DNA from: Promerops cafer
Taxonomy: Eukaryota; Chordata; Aves; Passeriformes; Nectariniidae
Direction: 5' to 3'
DNA: 64,000 nt
Assembly: GCA_013398275.1 (NCBI GenBank)
Contig: VZSE01006618.1
Coordinates: 1,648,508 to 1,712,507, forward strand
Each line of letters begins with the position of its first letter. The first letter of the stretch is position 1. The notes under the pieces are model-generated. The model saw nothing but the letters and a program-made list of their open reading frames with translations, was not told where the DNA came from and searched no databases. The position numbers and the translations under genes are program-made. Of the stretch, positions 26,075 through 40,797 are shown one piece after another.

Positions 26075-29000
26075 CAATTTAAAAAAAACCTAAAAAATAC
26101 CAATGTGAATAATCTCCTTTTAGTACGAAGTTAGTTAAGAGATTAAAAGAGAGATTTAAATGGATATTAAACCTAAGCAGGGTTTGCTCTTTAAAATTGA
26201 GTTTAGCTATAGTTTACATTCACAAGCCAGAGGTACCAAATTATATGGTATTCCTTTAAATAACCGTATTGATTTCTGCTTGTTCCAAATTGGCTTTAAA
26301 TCAGTTTATTATTTGCATAAAGTTTAGACTGAAGCCACAAAGAATCTGGAGGAACACTTGCAAGAGCTGGCTTCTTTTTTTTTTTCTTTTCAAAGTATTA
26401 ACTAAGAGTATGTCAAACAAGTGCTGGAAATTCAATACCCAAAGAAACTCAGGAACTCATCATTTATGGAAGCCTTAGAGGGAAGATTTTCAGCACTTGC
26501 TTTCTCTGGTTTATAGCAACATTTTCATAATTAAATCACACTTGAGAAAACAGCACTTCAGCCTGGTCCAAGTGAGAATGTCTGTCTACCAGAGCAGCAC
26601 CATCTTCCTCTTCTTCCTCTCCATTTACCATGCCAGCACAGGCATGTGGTGTCCATTTACAGGACATATATAGCTAACTTTTTTTTTTTTTTTTTTGGCT
26701 GGGAGTATTTAAACCACAACTAGCTCTCTGATTTTTTTTTTTTTTAATGTATAATAACTTAATTGCAGCTAAAAGTAAGTATTTGTCTCAAAAAGAAGGT
26801 CTTAGATGACCTCAAATCTAGTTATAACCACTGAAGATCCATATCTTGCTCATTTTTTACTCTATTAAGCAAGCTTACACTAGTGAGCAATGTTCACGTG
26901 TAAACTCTGATAAGCATTTTCACATTAAAAATTCAGTATTGGACTTCTATTGATTGCTCTCAGTTACAATTAAAAAAAAAAAAACAAACCAACAAAACAC
27001 ATTGGAATTTTGCTGGACTCCAAATAAGTTTATTTAATAGAAGTATGTCTAACTTCTCAACAATTTTATCCACTTTAGAGGAAACTTATACTTCAGCCCT
27101 TAGAATGCTTTGGCAAAAATAAAAACACAATTTGCACTCTGGGGCTCAGCCAAACTGAATACCACTTCACAGGGTTATTGTAAGACATTCAGGAGCTATT
27201 TCAAGTATTCAGTTTCCAAAAAAAATAAAAAAGTTGTGGATAACAAGATCTGAACAAGACTTCTTACTCTTGTTGCTCAATATCTTGTTTACAGAAAGCT
27301 GAATTATGGCACATACTTAAGATGATTTACTTGTTCAGGCAGATGGTGTGTCAGGGCTGTGCTTCTGCAATTCTTCCTAAAAGCTTAGGACTTTTAAGTG
27401 TGTTTCCAAAATCTGAGACTCAGTGTGGACAACAGCTACTATCCTTGTCCACTAGAAAATAAATGGGACAAGAGAAAGAATAAAGACTGGCACTGACTCT
27501 GCACACAAGGAATGTGGCACTTGATCAGAAATCCCATGTAACAAACTTCTGAGAGTTGCACTGAGGCCAAGTCTCTTAGAAGAGATCCACCTGCTCCCCT
27601 CTGCATCCCACACCCATCTCACTCGGACATGTCAGCGACGGATGGAGGTCACGGAGCATTTGCTAGTGGTTTTGGCCAACGCCACGAGGTGGCAACAGCA
27701 CCCTGGTTAAAAAAGAGCAGGTATCCTCGAATGAGTTTTGCTCCTTTAGGGAACAGAGCAGGAAAGTGCTGCTTAAAATGTCTTCCCATACAGCCCTGCA
27801 ATAGCATATACACGGCAACACACGGAAAGGCTGCAATTGTGCTTTGTACATGCTGGTATGGCAAATATGGAGAACTAAATTCTTCTGAAGCAGTGGACAT
27901 CACCTGAAATCAGTCGGCAAAACACCAGGTAGCAGTACAAAATACCTATCATTTTTTCCCTATCCAAATCCCAGATAGGTTTGAAAAACACTTAAGTACA
28001 CCTAGAGGATAGCTACAATATGATGGCAATATAGCAGATGATGTAGTGGTAACAGCTTTGCTCCATGAATTTGAAACCACACTAAAATTTCAAGTATCAC
28101 TTCAAAGTATGGATATAATTGTGCTTCTCATGAGGTTCACCCCTTGCTCCCGGCTTCTGCCTGCAATGACTTAGTTCAGACCTGCTCTGCCCTCTATGTT
28201 TTCCCTTCCCTATCCTGCCATTGCCTTTCCAGGAATGGGATAGTGTAACCTTCTTTTTTTTCCTTTGGAGGGGATGTGTTGAGTTCCCTGTAACTCAACT
28301 TCCCAGCTGCAAAGTCAGTGCCCCCATTTCCTCTTATCAGACATGCAGGATTGTTTTGCATGCAGAGGTGGTGGATTATTGAGGGGGACAGTGTTGAATT
28401 AAAGTGCCCATCATAAACCAGGAATACCATGTATAAAGATTGCACATGTAACCTCAACTAGGTCTGAAAAACATCCCCAAATATTAAACTTTTCTTTGTC
28501 TTACCTCCACGAAAAGACAGTGTCTCATTAATTTTGTGAGACTTCAAATATTCAAAAGATGTTTTTTGTTTGAAAATTAAGAGCAACTCAAATGGTGGCA
28601 GAAGAATGGTACACTTAAAATTAGGTAATAGATGTTGTTTCTGTGTCCACTGTAAGACTGCAGTTAACTGGGGCATCCCCCTTCAATATTTTTTCCTATG
28701 CAGCTAATTTATAGCAACGGAGATGCAATCAGAAAAATTAGATATTCTAGTTTAATCAGTGTTGGGTAGAGACAATTGCCTACCATGTTTTTAGATGTGT
28801 ATGAAAATAGAAATTACTGAATCTATGTTTTCTACTTCTTGGCTGCCTTAGAGCATTTAATCCTAAATGTATGACAAATGAATTTACGTTCCCTATGAAA
28901 AAAGATGAAGCAGGAACTGCCACCTTTACTCAAAATAATGCTATCTGAGCAAGTAAGATTTTCCCCAAAATCTTGATCTGTATTTTAAGCCAATGTAGAG

Positions 29001-32000
29001 TTATCAAATTCTTCTCTGTAAGTGAAATATGAAAAAGCAAATCTCCGTTAGCAAATCTCCATTACCAAATACCAGACATTACATGCTTGCCTTAACTGAA
29101 ACTAAGAGAATAGTACTAAAGAACACATTAAATGAAAACACCAGAATAGCATCTATTTAGCACAAAGCTCATATGTTCACTTGGCTATACAGCTGTTTCA
29201 TTCAAACCACATTTTTATAACCAAACACTCTTACTTGATCTCAGTGCAGTTGGCTGTGTGTAGAAAACAGCAGCAAGCCCAGGGTGAATAGAAAAGCAGA
29301 GCTGAAATGTGGCATTATGAGGCCAGGCTACAAATATATTTGACTCAAAGCTAAGGCAATGACTTCCCAAAACAGATAATTTCAACATCTACATAACATA
29401 GCTTATTTTTAACCTCAGGAAAAAGCCAGCAGGAACTTACCTGACAGTAAACAGTGAGCCTGTTTGGGCAACATAATACTAATGCCATCATGTTTCCCCA
29501 TTTCCTGAGAGTTTGCTTTCATAATCTTCTGTGGTTTTTACTCCACAGTTTATACTGTAAATACAGACTGACCTTCAAGCTTGTGACCAGTTCTTGACAG
29601 CTCTTCAATAGCTGCTGGACAAATAATTTCTTTTCAAAATTTCTATTTCTATTTAAACACCGCAGACTCCATATGTAGATACTTGGAAATCTAGAAGTAA
29701 GTACATCAGGCTATCAAACAACAGGGATTTGATAGGATCAGGGGTTAAGAAGTGAAAACTTCTCTGCAAAAATCACAGTCATGACAAAATAAAAACAGTT
29801 AAAGGGCAGTTCTGGTCCTAATGACTGCAAGAAAGAAACAAAAATTCCAATTTGTCATAGTGGGTTTCTGATCTTCATTCCAATATTTATCAGAAATAGG
29901 TGAAATACAAACATTTAATAGTGAATGGGAAAATACTGGAAAAATACACTGAAATATGCAAGTACTTGAGACAAAGAAATCTGCCTATATAAAAAAAATC
30001 AAGAAAAAGAATGTCATTTTAAAAAATTACTACTCAAAACTGGCATTTTATGATGGCTGATGACAAACACTGTTACTTTGTCTTAGATTTGTGAACTTGA
30101 TACATTTTTTTATTTCTCTAGTTTTTGAGAAGTATGCAACTACACTCATCATGAAATGTTGCATTTTAAAGTCAAAAGGTGTAACAAATGTCAGCAGCCC
30201 CTGCATGACTCTGGGCAACACAGATTCTGCAGAGCCTTCACTGACTGTGCACACATGGAGTGCTCAGGGTATGTACCATCTATCTACTTCTTCCAGGTGC
30301 TTTGAAATGTGGTGTCTGTGAACATTTATCCTTCGAAGAGTGCTGCACGTGAATGCCAACTCTTTCTCTTAAATGCAGCCATAAAATTCTTCACAGAACT
30401 AGATGTACACAGGGCCAGTGTGCACAACAATCCGAAACCACTCAGTTAATCATGTTTGTGCAACAAAGATCTGAAAGAAAGTAACATATTTGATGACCAC
30501 AGGAGATTTATGCTCATCTTATCCTATCTCCAACTCAAATATACTCATGCCTTCTTACCAGCTGGTTTCTAAATGAAATCAAAACTGAACAGGGTTAGAA
30601 ATGCTTAACGTTGGCTGAGATTTGAAGTAAGAAATTTTTTTGTCACCTTGAAGCTATTTCTAACATCATTATATAAAGAAATAAAGAAACCTCACAGATT
30701 ACATATACTCCAAATTAATGTATTAACATTCTACATTCACATAAAGGTCTTGTTTCAGATGTCCAGAATACAAATTTTTTGGGGGACACAGGTACTACCT
30801 TTCTATGTGAAGGATATCTCTCTCCAGACAGGAACAAGGACTTCATGCATGTCAGTTTCTGCTGATGACCAGGAAGTCCTTACCCAACCTAGTGGTGGTT
30901 GTGAATCCCATGTAAACTGGTCAGCTCTTTTTGAGAGTGCTGACATCTGATCCAGGGCTGTGTGCTGAAATCCCTTGGTGAGTAAGACAGCAGTTTTTCC
31001 GTCCCCAAACTTTTTTATGGCAAAACACTCATGTATAGAGCTACAGAATTTCATTTGACCTAGTACTGGTTTCATAGAGTAAAAACATTGGAACTACAAA
31101 TGTCTGCTCTAAAATTGGCTGCACAGGTAAGTTAATTATTCACAGGTGGTTTATACAAAAACTCAAACTAGATTAAAACATTATTTTGACTAAACAAGAC
31201 AAATGAAACTGTATCTTCTGCATCTCAGCAGAACTGCCAACCCCAACAAATAAATAGTATCAGTTTCTGCACTGAACCAGAGAGAAGCTATTGATCAAAG
31301 TGTCTGATATACCTCCAGGAAAGGAAAAAGGGTTAGCAACATTATGAAAAATAAAGTCCAGGTAGTGACAAAAACCATCAACAGTTAACATCTACAAAGA
31401 TACCCATAAGACTCTTGTTTAACTGTATTTGTGATACCTGATACTCTCTTAAAATGTCTATTTCTATTTTTATATATGCTTTAGTGATTACGAAGTTTTT
31501 GGGGACCAGTTTCATCACAAAAACTAAGTAATTTAGTTTTAGGCCAAAAGCTTGAGTATATTCAGCACCCCATCACAAGCCTGTGCTATCATTCTAGTCT
31601 GCATAAACCTTGATTTACTATAAAATAAGACAGCAGTATTAAACAACTGTTTACTTGGTTGGCTGTTCAGAAATAGTCCTAAGATATGCACACTTCATCC
31701 ACAAAACAAAGTGCTTTCAAATGCCACTCTGCTATATTCCTAAGCGTTTATGTTATCAGTAACCAATATCTTTAAGAGATACTGTCTACTCACATTATGA
31801 CTGAGCATGACTGGAACTGCAGGGGCAGATGTGTCCACATCTCCTCCCTCTAGGAGGACACAATTAGCTGGATCATGCTGCTGTACTCTTGGTTTCTTTA
31901 CAACCTTTAAATATCAAAATCAGTTGACAGCACTTGAGGCAGAACGACAGAGGACAGAGAATACAGATATGGAATGCATCTGTAATTATCTGTAATTATC

Positions 32001-35000
32001 AATAAACAGTCCTCACACCTCCTTCAGGTGAGTGCTCATTCATGCTCACACCCTTCTTCTGCTCCAGAGGAAACAGGCTGCTCAGGGCTGCAGCTTTGAA
32101 AGACTCCTTAGGAAAAGACATCAATGCCTGTATAAGGTGCCCCATGAAACACTATCCCTGAACACAGGAAAATGCTAAGGAACTCAACTGAGGCCTGACA
32201 GGAAGACATGGGGTGGCATGTGTTGGCTACCCCTGTGTTTAAAACTGACAAGCACATCTCATGGGGCTGAGAAACCCCCACGTTGATGGGGCTGAAACCA
32301 TCGAGCTGACAAGGGGAAACATTGGGGAAGGGAAGCTTCCCAGGACTCCCAGGACTTCTGAGTATTTTTGAAGATGAGGCAGAAATGCTCAGTAGGAACT
32401 CGTACCTCAGACTGAGAAGGCACCCAGTTGTGGTGCTAGGAATCCATAGGCTCAGAAACTGAAAAGCCACTACTTTTTATAGTCAAAAAGAAAGATAAGG
32501 CTTAGGAATACTTATTTCAAGCTCTGTTTTTTTCAACTTTTGTGCTGGGTCTGTCACTAGCAGCCCAGATGTTTAACCAGACTGAGTTATCTTGTAATAC
32601 AACCTCCCAAAAGTCATTGACTTCCCTACAAAGGATAAAGATCCCACAGTTCTGTTTACATATGATTGCTAACTGTCAACACTGAAGCATGATAGTTGTT
32701 TTTCTGTGGGAAAATGCTAGACATCCCTCCATACTGCATGGAGCTGCTGTGCAGAGATACACAGGAATGCTGTGCCTTAACCATCCAAGCGTGCTGAGGA
32801 GAGCAGCTTCCATGTAATCCAAATCTGGGTGGGTCAATCCTCTACAAAACCTTGTCTTGCCTTGCAGCATCCAGAAAGAATTTAGAATTCTCAGAACATC
32901 AATCCCAGGTTTTCTCAGGGACTTCTGATGCCTTGCATCATTTTATGCAGAATATGGCATGAGACACTATGCCAGCTGATGACATCACACACTCCACTAC
33001 ATCAAAAACATGAGAAAGGATGTTCATCATGATACAGCTGCAACAAAATGGAAATCGTACAATCTGTGTCCAAATGCAGAACAGAAGAAGAAAAAAAACC
33101 ACATCCTTTCTGGCAGGAGCCCAAAGATGTGGTGGTGAGATGCAGTTGGAGGCAAACACAGGAAGAAAGTCAGCAACAGCAGCAGCACTGCTTCCTTTCC
33201 TGAATATATGGACGAGTACAACTGGTTGAAACATTAAATAAGAGACAGCATTTGCTAAATTCTGGCTTAGCTTCTTTCAGAGACAGTACAGAAAATGAAG
33301 AGGAACTCCTCAATGGCACAGCTCTATCCTTGCTGTTGTGACTCCAGCACCTCTTGAAGGGAAAATTCAAAGCAAGGTGATCTTCTGGAAGAGCATTGGA
33401 GTCAGCTTAAATATTGTAATATTACATAGAAGTTCTTTGAAATACTTAAGGATTAGCACTTAATAACTTGTTTTAATTTACAGTAGGTAAGGGACATAAA
33501 AATAGGAGTTATCTATTTATATTGTACGAGTAAACCTGAAATTAGAAAAAAAAGTTATATTAATTTACAAGGCAATCAAAATATCTATTTTTTTTCATTT
33601 ATGTCAATGGAAAAAATAAATCCCTAAACAATCTATTCATCAATCATCTCTTGAAGAAGCTGGGAAAAATCCCAAACAGCAAAATCATATATTTATGTCT
33701 TCAGTACTCTTGTTCAGTAGATAATTAAATATAACTGTAATAGGGAAGAAAATCACAGCATCTTGGCTTCTGTGAATTGTCCTGTTTTGTTGAAGTATCT
33801 CTGTCACAACTAATGCTATTTTAAATCACCTTCTGTATCGTGGATTTTAGAGAAGCAAAGAAATGCAGCAAACACTCAGTATTCAGCCTAACCACCTTAA
33901 GAAATAATATCATTTTAGCTTTCTCATGTATTTTGAAAAGGAGACTGAAGATCCAGATTTAAGACTACCTGCTTTCCTCCCTTAGTTAATATTTCAAGTA
34001 TGTTGAACAATCTCAGTCCTTCCTTCACATGTACTGACTTTCCACTTGTATTGAAAAGCTATACAGGAACAAATAAACAACTGCTAAGGAAGAATATTTT
34101 TTAAAACTCTGTATGTTTGCTAGCAGAAATACAAAACTACTTTGACACGCACATGTATGTCAGCTACACGTGAACTTAGTGAGATGCTTATGGAGCAAAG
34201 GGTTTTTCTAATACAGGATAGCCAACGTGCACACATGTGGCTTGCAGATGCTACATTGGCCCTTCTCATATACATCCTGCAATGCAAACCTGCCACTGCT
34301 GACCCTGAGAGACAGATACTCATGAGAGCTAACTACAAAACTGATCATTAGACACAGCAATATGAATGCCTAAGGTTAATGGAAAAGAACCCTCAGTGTT
34401 TGGCATCTTTTGCTTTCCATACATCCATTGTACTTAGGCATTGCTGGGTCAAATTCCCCTGCACTGCAGGGTAAATCTCTCACTTCACTGTGACAAGTGG
34501 CACAATAAATGCCCCACACTACAGTGGCCCAACATACACGTTATGGATCACAAGCCTTCGTGAAAGGCAGTTTATTCAGGTATACAAGTTAATGTTTGAG
34601 AAACAAAGCTCAGCTGAACCAAGTACTGAATGCTCCAAAAAACCCCATACTTCAAAAACTGACACAGAGAGGATCAAACACCCTTGCTAAAAATATCTCA
34701 GAATCCAAACACACTACAAAATTTCCTTAAAAATTCTCATACGCAGATGGTGATGATATGGATTTAAGGCTGAATAATTTACACCTGTAATTTAGGAAAA
34801 CTTCAAAATAGCAAACAATAAAGGGGAATGGGAGAAGTGAAAAAGTGATCTTACCACCTACTACTGCCTCTTGTTTTACAGCAGCACTCCAGGTTATGGA
34901 ATGCTTTTTAAAGAGAGGTCAAAGAAACTGAAACATTATTCAGAAATGGCCATCTCAAAAGGAGGTCACATGAAAACAACCTATTATCTTTTCCAATTCA

Positions 35001-37184
35001 GACATTGTATTAAAAAAACCCCATATATATATACGTATACTGAACAACAGGTGACTATTAATGTTTAATTAGATAGCGGATTTGCTAAAGGAAAAATTAT
35101 AGCATGGAGTACTGGAAGGGGAAATATCTTCTACAGTTTGGGTAAGCCTGAATCTTTCAACATATCTAACCAAAACTTCAGAAATAAAACTTGGCTCAAA
35201 AGAATGTGAGCATTTGTGAGATGTCTCCCACAAAGCTGAGAGGTGTCCAGAACAGAGAAAGACAAAACACCCAGGAAAAATAGAACATATCAGGGCAGTG
35301 TTTCAGTGAAATGGGATACAGACCAGTGTACCTAAGCACAAAGTCAGACTGAGAGACTTCTATGAACACAAACTTTTAAGCATTTCCTCCAAATGAAGTG
35401 GTTGCACAATTCCCAAACCTTAAAACATGTTATACCCACACTGTTCCTTCCTTTCACCCAGCCCGAGAACTCCCTGTGGTAGCAAAAGCATCTGTTTAGC
35501 TGCAAAACACATCAGATTGAAGAATTAATTCACAAAAAAAGACTGCTGGGGGGAAAATAAAAAAGGCTAACTGATCTCACGATTGAGTTCTTCATTCTGA
35601 CGAACATGAACATTTCTGCTGACACAAGGAAGGAAACAATACAAGCATGGGAACAGGACAGCATGACATTTTTGGCAGCAGAAGGGGTGTGAAATCAGTG
35701 CCAACTGACTTGAATCCTTCAGCAGAGGATATCATCCACTGGAAACAAAAGGAAAAAGTCCTGTGCCACAAGATCATGACAAATCAACTAATCTGTCACT
35801 ACTCTGAAAAAGATAAGACAACAGTGGTGAGAGACACAAGACACTCATCTGCATACAAAGGATGATGCAGACACTTGGTATGTCATTAAACAATAAAGCA
35901 CAGCTTCAACTCTTCTACAGAACCTCACTAAAGTAAAAAAATGTGTGGGCTTAAGGATGCCTTGCTTTTTATCCTGTACCCAAAGTCATGTATCATAATC
36001 CTTTAACCATTTAGAGACCACATAGGTCAAAAATTTCTTCTGGTCATCTCTTTCCTTTTCTGAGACTGAAAATTTATTAGCTCACTGTATTTCCTTCATT
36101 TATGCAGGCCATTACTGCAGCTACCTTTCCATTGGTATATCTGTCATGCACAATCCTGTGCTGCTTGATTACACAGGGGCTCCTGCATTTGAAACAACAC
36201 TCACGCAACACACTTGTAAAAAAAATACTTCTGTTGTGTGCCCTATTTCTTGGCACAAATTCCCATTACCTTCAGTCAGGCATTACACATACCTGGTAAC
36301 AGGGGACATTACCAGCCCTCAACCCCTTTTCCTAGGTGCACCACATTTGTTTCTCTCTACCCACCCTTCACCCAACCTGACAGATTCTGACCATCTCAAA
36401 ACCCAAATTCAGGCCTGCCATGATAATGTCCCCAGCACTGATATCATTGCATCAGACTTGCCTGTCAGCATTGGTGGCTGATCCCATTTATTTTGTCAAC
36501 CACCTCTTTCATTGCATGGCACACAATTCTCATGGTGGAGAAGATAACTCCAAAACCACTCCCCAAATGCTCCCAGCACAATATTCACCCCACAGCTTCC
36601 TTTGAGGCTCACATACCCACAATCTCAACACCTAGTGGTGCTTGAAACGCTGCATGTCTAATACAAACAAACATCACTGAGCCTCCTTCTGAGTATTTAT
36701 CTTATTAGACTGGGCCTTCTTCATCCTCAGGCCAACTCTAGATGAGCAGCTATCTCAGCACTGTGTGCTGAGAACAGTGTTTAACCTTCACCTGAAACAA
36801 GGATAACTTCAAATGACCAGAGATTTTCCACCATGGCTCTTAAAAGCTCACATGGCTGAATCCTGAAAATGTTTGCTAAGGAACTGTACACCTTCTCACA
36901 TGCAGAAAGTGAAGGAACCAAACACGCCGCATCTCTTTCTGCTTCAGTTACCAGTTCACAGCTTCAATTGTGTACCAGGACCTCACCAGGTCCTCCCAGG
37001 ACCTTACAGCTCCTCATGCCCTTGAGCTCCAAAAGCATCTGCTACACCATCAGAAACGCTGCTCAGAGTAGCTGTCACAGCCAAGCATGAAGAAAAACAT
37101 GTCTTGCCACATGTTTGCTAATAATGTGCATAAGAATCTGTTAGTAATGCAGCCACAACGTGAGCCTGCACGTTGATGACTAGT

Positions 37185-37245
37185 CTTAGAACCTTAGAAT
37201 CATTCAGGTTTTAAAAGATCAATGAGTCCCACCTTCTTCCAAGCT
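37185..37245 (-). mobile_element. Possible CR1 3'-end remnant
   Basis: The pattern 'tagaatcattcaggtttt…agatcaatgagtcccacc' follows the reverse complement of the CR1 3' terminus (agaatcat…ggttt…agatcat…agtcc). The match is short and decayed. Confidence 0.45.
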
Positions 37246-39791
37246 GTACCAGAAATTCTGCCACAATACAACAGTTAATGCCAAAGTGTATCAATGCCTG
37301 TGGCAGTATGAAAATGCTTAGCAGAGGAATCCACCTGTCTCTCTCTAGTAAGAACAGAAGAGAAATATCATGAGCAGTGATTCCAGCAGAGACTCTGCCT
37401 AGAGACATTATTTACGACAGACATGTATGTCTGTATGCAAAGAAAAGCATGCAGTTGCCTGCACTGTTCAGGAGAGCAGGATTCAAACCAGGGGAATTGC
37501 AAAGGAAGAGTGTAGCAGTCAAGGGAAGGGAGTGCACAGCAGGCAGAAGAGTTTGGTATATTTACTCTTTCAACCAGCATGCTCATCAGAGAAGACCTCA
37601 GCCTATGAAAATATTCAGGGTCTGAATAGCAGGTAACGGAAAGAATTATATTAACTCAGAAGATGATATGAAAACATGTGAGAATAGACCAGCCACAAGA
37701 CAAGTAAAACTGTATTGGAAGCCTCCAACACTGGGGCAAATGCCCCAGCTACCTCTGTAAAGAGTGAAAGTGCCTGTGCAGAGTTAAAATTAAGTTTGAG
37801 CACAACATGAGATGCAAATGCCTGCTGTAGGGGCACCTGTGATTCAGAAGGAAGGTCTCTTCCAGCTATTCTTCCTAAAGCACAGCCACGACCATTGGCC
37901 TAATGAAATTGATATGAGTGCACACAGGACTAGGACAAAAGCTATAAAGCTCTTTCTTATAAATCTTATCTTATCAAAAAGAATTAGGAAATGTCTTAAT
38001 TATTAAAGGTAAAAATTCTGTCAAGTGATTTCACGCTAGCAGCATAAACATTAGCAAAAAAATATTTACTGATTGTCCCAAGGTTGTATGTGATAAAACA
38101 CCAGAAAAAATTTTCTATGAGTCAAAGTGACTAGCGTTCAATATTAATTGAAGAATAGCACTGAAATTTAGGTCCAGAAACATTAAAATTGTACAGTCAT
38201 CAAAACCAGGAAAATTGCCCATAGTGAGTTTGATTCTGATTAATTTGATATTATGAATATAATTTTTAAAGTTAAATTTCTTTAAATCTATCTTCCTACC
38301 CAAAAGAAAGAATCATTTAGTAAAGTCATAGACACTTCTCCACTTCTGCCATGTTAAAAATTATTTAACATGCTTAAAATATTATCTATTTAGCTTCCTT
38401 CAGGAAAGAAGCTTGAGAAGTGAGAGGTTTTTTTATAGTACCTATTTGAAAAACAAGGGAAGAGAAGAATCTGAATGAAAGCAGCAGATGACTGCAGCAT
38501 GAGAGTTGGTTTCAGTCTGTGACTGAAACTGCTTATGCTGGTTTTAACATGCACCATGTGAAGCAGTCTCTCAACAGCTCGAGACTCCTGGCTTCAAGCT
38601 CTCCAATAAGGAAAGAAGTATCAGTCACTGAGGGACTGGTCTCTTTGCACAGTCTCTACAAGAAATATATTCATTATTTTGCAAGTGGGCTAATACAGCT
38701 GCACATCCTGTAAGGTGGTGTAACTCATCATCTTTACTGGCAAGGAATGTTAGCGAAGTTCAATGCTTTTGAAACAACAAAAATAGATGTTATCCAAAGG
38801 ACAGTGTGTAAAATTTCCTTATTATATGGCCATTGACAAGGTACACTTTCTTACAGCTATCTGGTATCTAGATTAGTTAACCTCCTAGTTAACACAAGGA
38901 GGTGCTTTACTGCTATTCTGAGTTAGTGTTAGAATTTCATTCTAAGCTCAGAAATAACTTGTCAGCAGAGTAACAAATTTCCATAATTTTACCTCTGAAA
39001 AACAGGTTCCCAATCTACATATGCTACCCAAGCAAGCATGTAAGGGCTGAAAGTGCTCGCTTCCCATGGCTGACAAACAAAACAGGGGTTCTCACAAGAC
39101 AGAAGAGATGCATTTTCTTTACACATAAACAGAAATTTTAAGGGGAAGAAAGCCCCACAAAACACAAAAATAAGTAATAGTTACAAAAATACAGAAACAA
39201 TCCAAAAATATATTTTGCGAATGTAAGCAGAAAAAAAGCTCAGTTCCTCTAAAGATGCAGTATCCTGCACTAAATTATTTTTTCTTTTAATGATCTCAAT
39301 AGATGACACATTTCTATGTAAATCATCTAGAAATCTGATGTAGATTTCATTTTTTTCCCAGAAATTCCTAAACACTTCCATGATACCAGAATTATCTGGA
39401 CGTTTCATAGCTGAATGTTACATTAGTTAATCTTCATGCAAACGATATCTTCTGTTGCATTGCCTAAGAACATTTCTCTTTGGAAATGAGGCTCCTTTAG
39501 TTGCATGTCATTCTAAACAGGGAAAAATCACAAATATAACAAAATATTCCTTTAAAATTCCTACTGGGATGCACTGGGATGTAGTCAAAGCCATTGAGGC
39601 TGTCACCTGGCACAGGTGCACGACTGCACTCACTGTTCTCACCCTACTCATCTTTCCTAGAGGATTAAGGCCATGCATTGTTTTTCATAACATTAGGCAA
39701 ACTTTCCCTGGAAAGAATACAGACTGGAAGAACTTAAAGCAGAATAAGTTGTGACTTTCATTATAGGGCCTTCTCTTCCTTTTCTTTCTTC

Positions 39792-40048
39792 CCCTTCCCT
39801 TCCCTTCCCTTCCCTTCCCTTCCCTTCCCTTNNNNNNNNNNNNNNNNNNNNNNNNNNNNNNNNNNNNNNNNNNNNNNNNNNNNNNNNNNNNNNNNNNNNN
39901 NNNNNNNNNNNNNNNNNNNNNNNNNNNNNNNNNNNNNNNNNNNNNNNNNNNNNNNNNNNCCTTTCCTTTCCTTTCCTTTCCTTTCCTTTCCTTTCCTTTC
40001 CTTTCCTTTCCTTTCCTTTCCTTTCCTTTCCTTTCCTTTCCTTTCCTT
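39792..40048. repeat. Pentanucleotide purine/pyrimidine microsatellite with unit switch, spanning a gap
   Basis: Left of the gap the unit is CCCTT (39792-39831, about eight copies). Right of it the unit is CTTTC (39960-40048, about 17 copies). The complementary strand is AAGGG and AAAGG respectively. The transition is hidden inside the N run. Long frames across it (repeated KGKERKGKE on the minus strand) are translation of the repeat, not protein. Confidence 0.95.
39832..39959. other. Assembly gap (128 N)
   Basis: A run of 128 N inside the pentanucleotide repeat. The true length of the array is therefore unknown. Confidence 0.99.
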
Positions 40049-40187
40049 CTTTCATTCTCTCTGGAACCAGCTATTGTCAACCTGTAATGTTCTAGATGCA
40101 CAGATTATTGACAGAGTTGTGACCTGTAAATATGGTCAAGTGCATGCAATAGAACCTAAACCAAAAATAGGGAAAACTGGATATAAG

Positions 40188-40797
40188 CTGGGAGTGTGCC
40201 CTTGCAGCCCAGAAAGGCATGAAAAAGCATCAAAAACAGTGTGGCTAGAAGGTCCAGGGAGGTGACCCTGCCCTTTTACTCCCACCTGGAGTGCTGCATC
40301 CAACTCGGGGTCCCCCAACATAAGAAGGATGTGAACTTGCTGAAGAGAGTCCAGAGGAGGCCACAAAGATGATCCAAGGACTGGAGCACCTCTCCTATGA
40401 AGACAGGATGAGAGGTGGGGGTGCTCTGCCCAGAGAAAAAAAGGCTCTGGGGCAAACTTTTTTGAGTTTTCAATATTTAAAGGGGGATTAAAAGAAAGAG
40501 GGTGACAGACTTTTTACTTGAGTCCATAGTGACCAGACAAGGGGTTTTCAACTGAAAGAGGGTAGTTTTATACTAGGCATAGGGAAGAAATATTTTACCA
40601 TGCGGATGAGGCTCTGGAACACACTGCCCACAGAAGTTATGGATGCCTCATTCCTGTCAGTGTTTGAAGCCAGCTGGAGGGGCTGTGAGCAACATGGACA
40701 TGTGAAACATGTCCTTGATGACTACGGGGGCCAGGGTTAGGCCTAATCTATCTTTGAAGGTCCCTTCTAATCCAGGCCGTTCTATGATTCTGAAAAA
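40188..40797 (+). mobile_element. CR1 LINE 3' region, 5'-truncated
   Basis: About 610 bp of readable CR1: 'gtgcccttgcagcccagaa', 'cacctggagtgctgcatcca', 'ctggagcacctctcctatga', 'ggctctggaacacactgccc', ending at 'ccgttctatgattctg'. It covers the end of the reverse-transcriptase ORF and the 3' UTR, with stop codons and internal deletions, so it is dead. It follows the pentanucleotide array by about 140 bp. Confidence 0.9.

Larger units (their letters stand above)
25043..39783. other. Long stretch without a recognised gene
   Basis: AT-rich DNA with many poly-A/poly-T runs (for example T20 at about 26.68 kb), a 20-bp tandem repeat at 25.85 kb, a perfect palindrome at 26.05 kb and a CR1 3' end near 37.2 kb. 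The short open frames show no recognisable domain. Moderately GC-rich patches at 27.63-27.90, 28.14-28.45 and 32.03-32.47 kb could be old repeats or regulatory DNA; I cannot assign them. Confidence 0.5.

Noticed and set aside
39685..40101. Lys/Gly/Glu-repeat 'proteins' on the minus strand
   Set aside because: Translation of the pentanucleotide microsatellite through an N gap.
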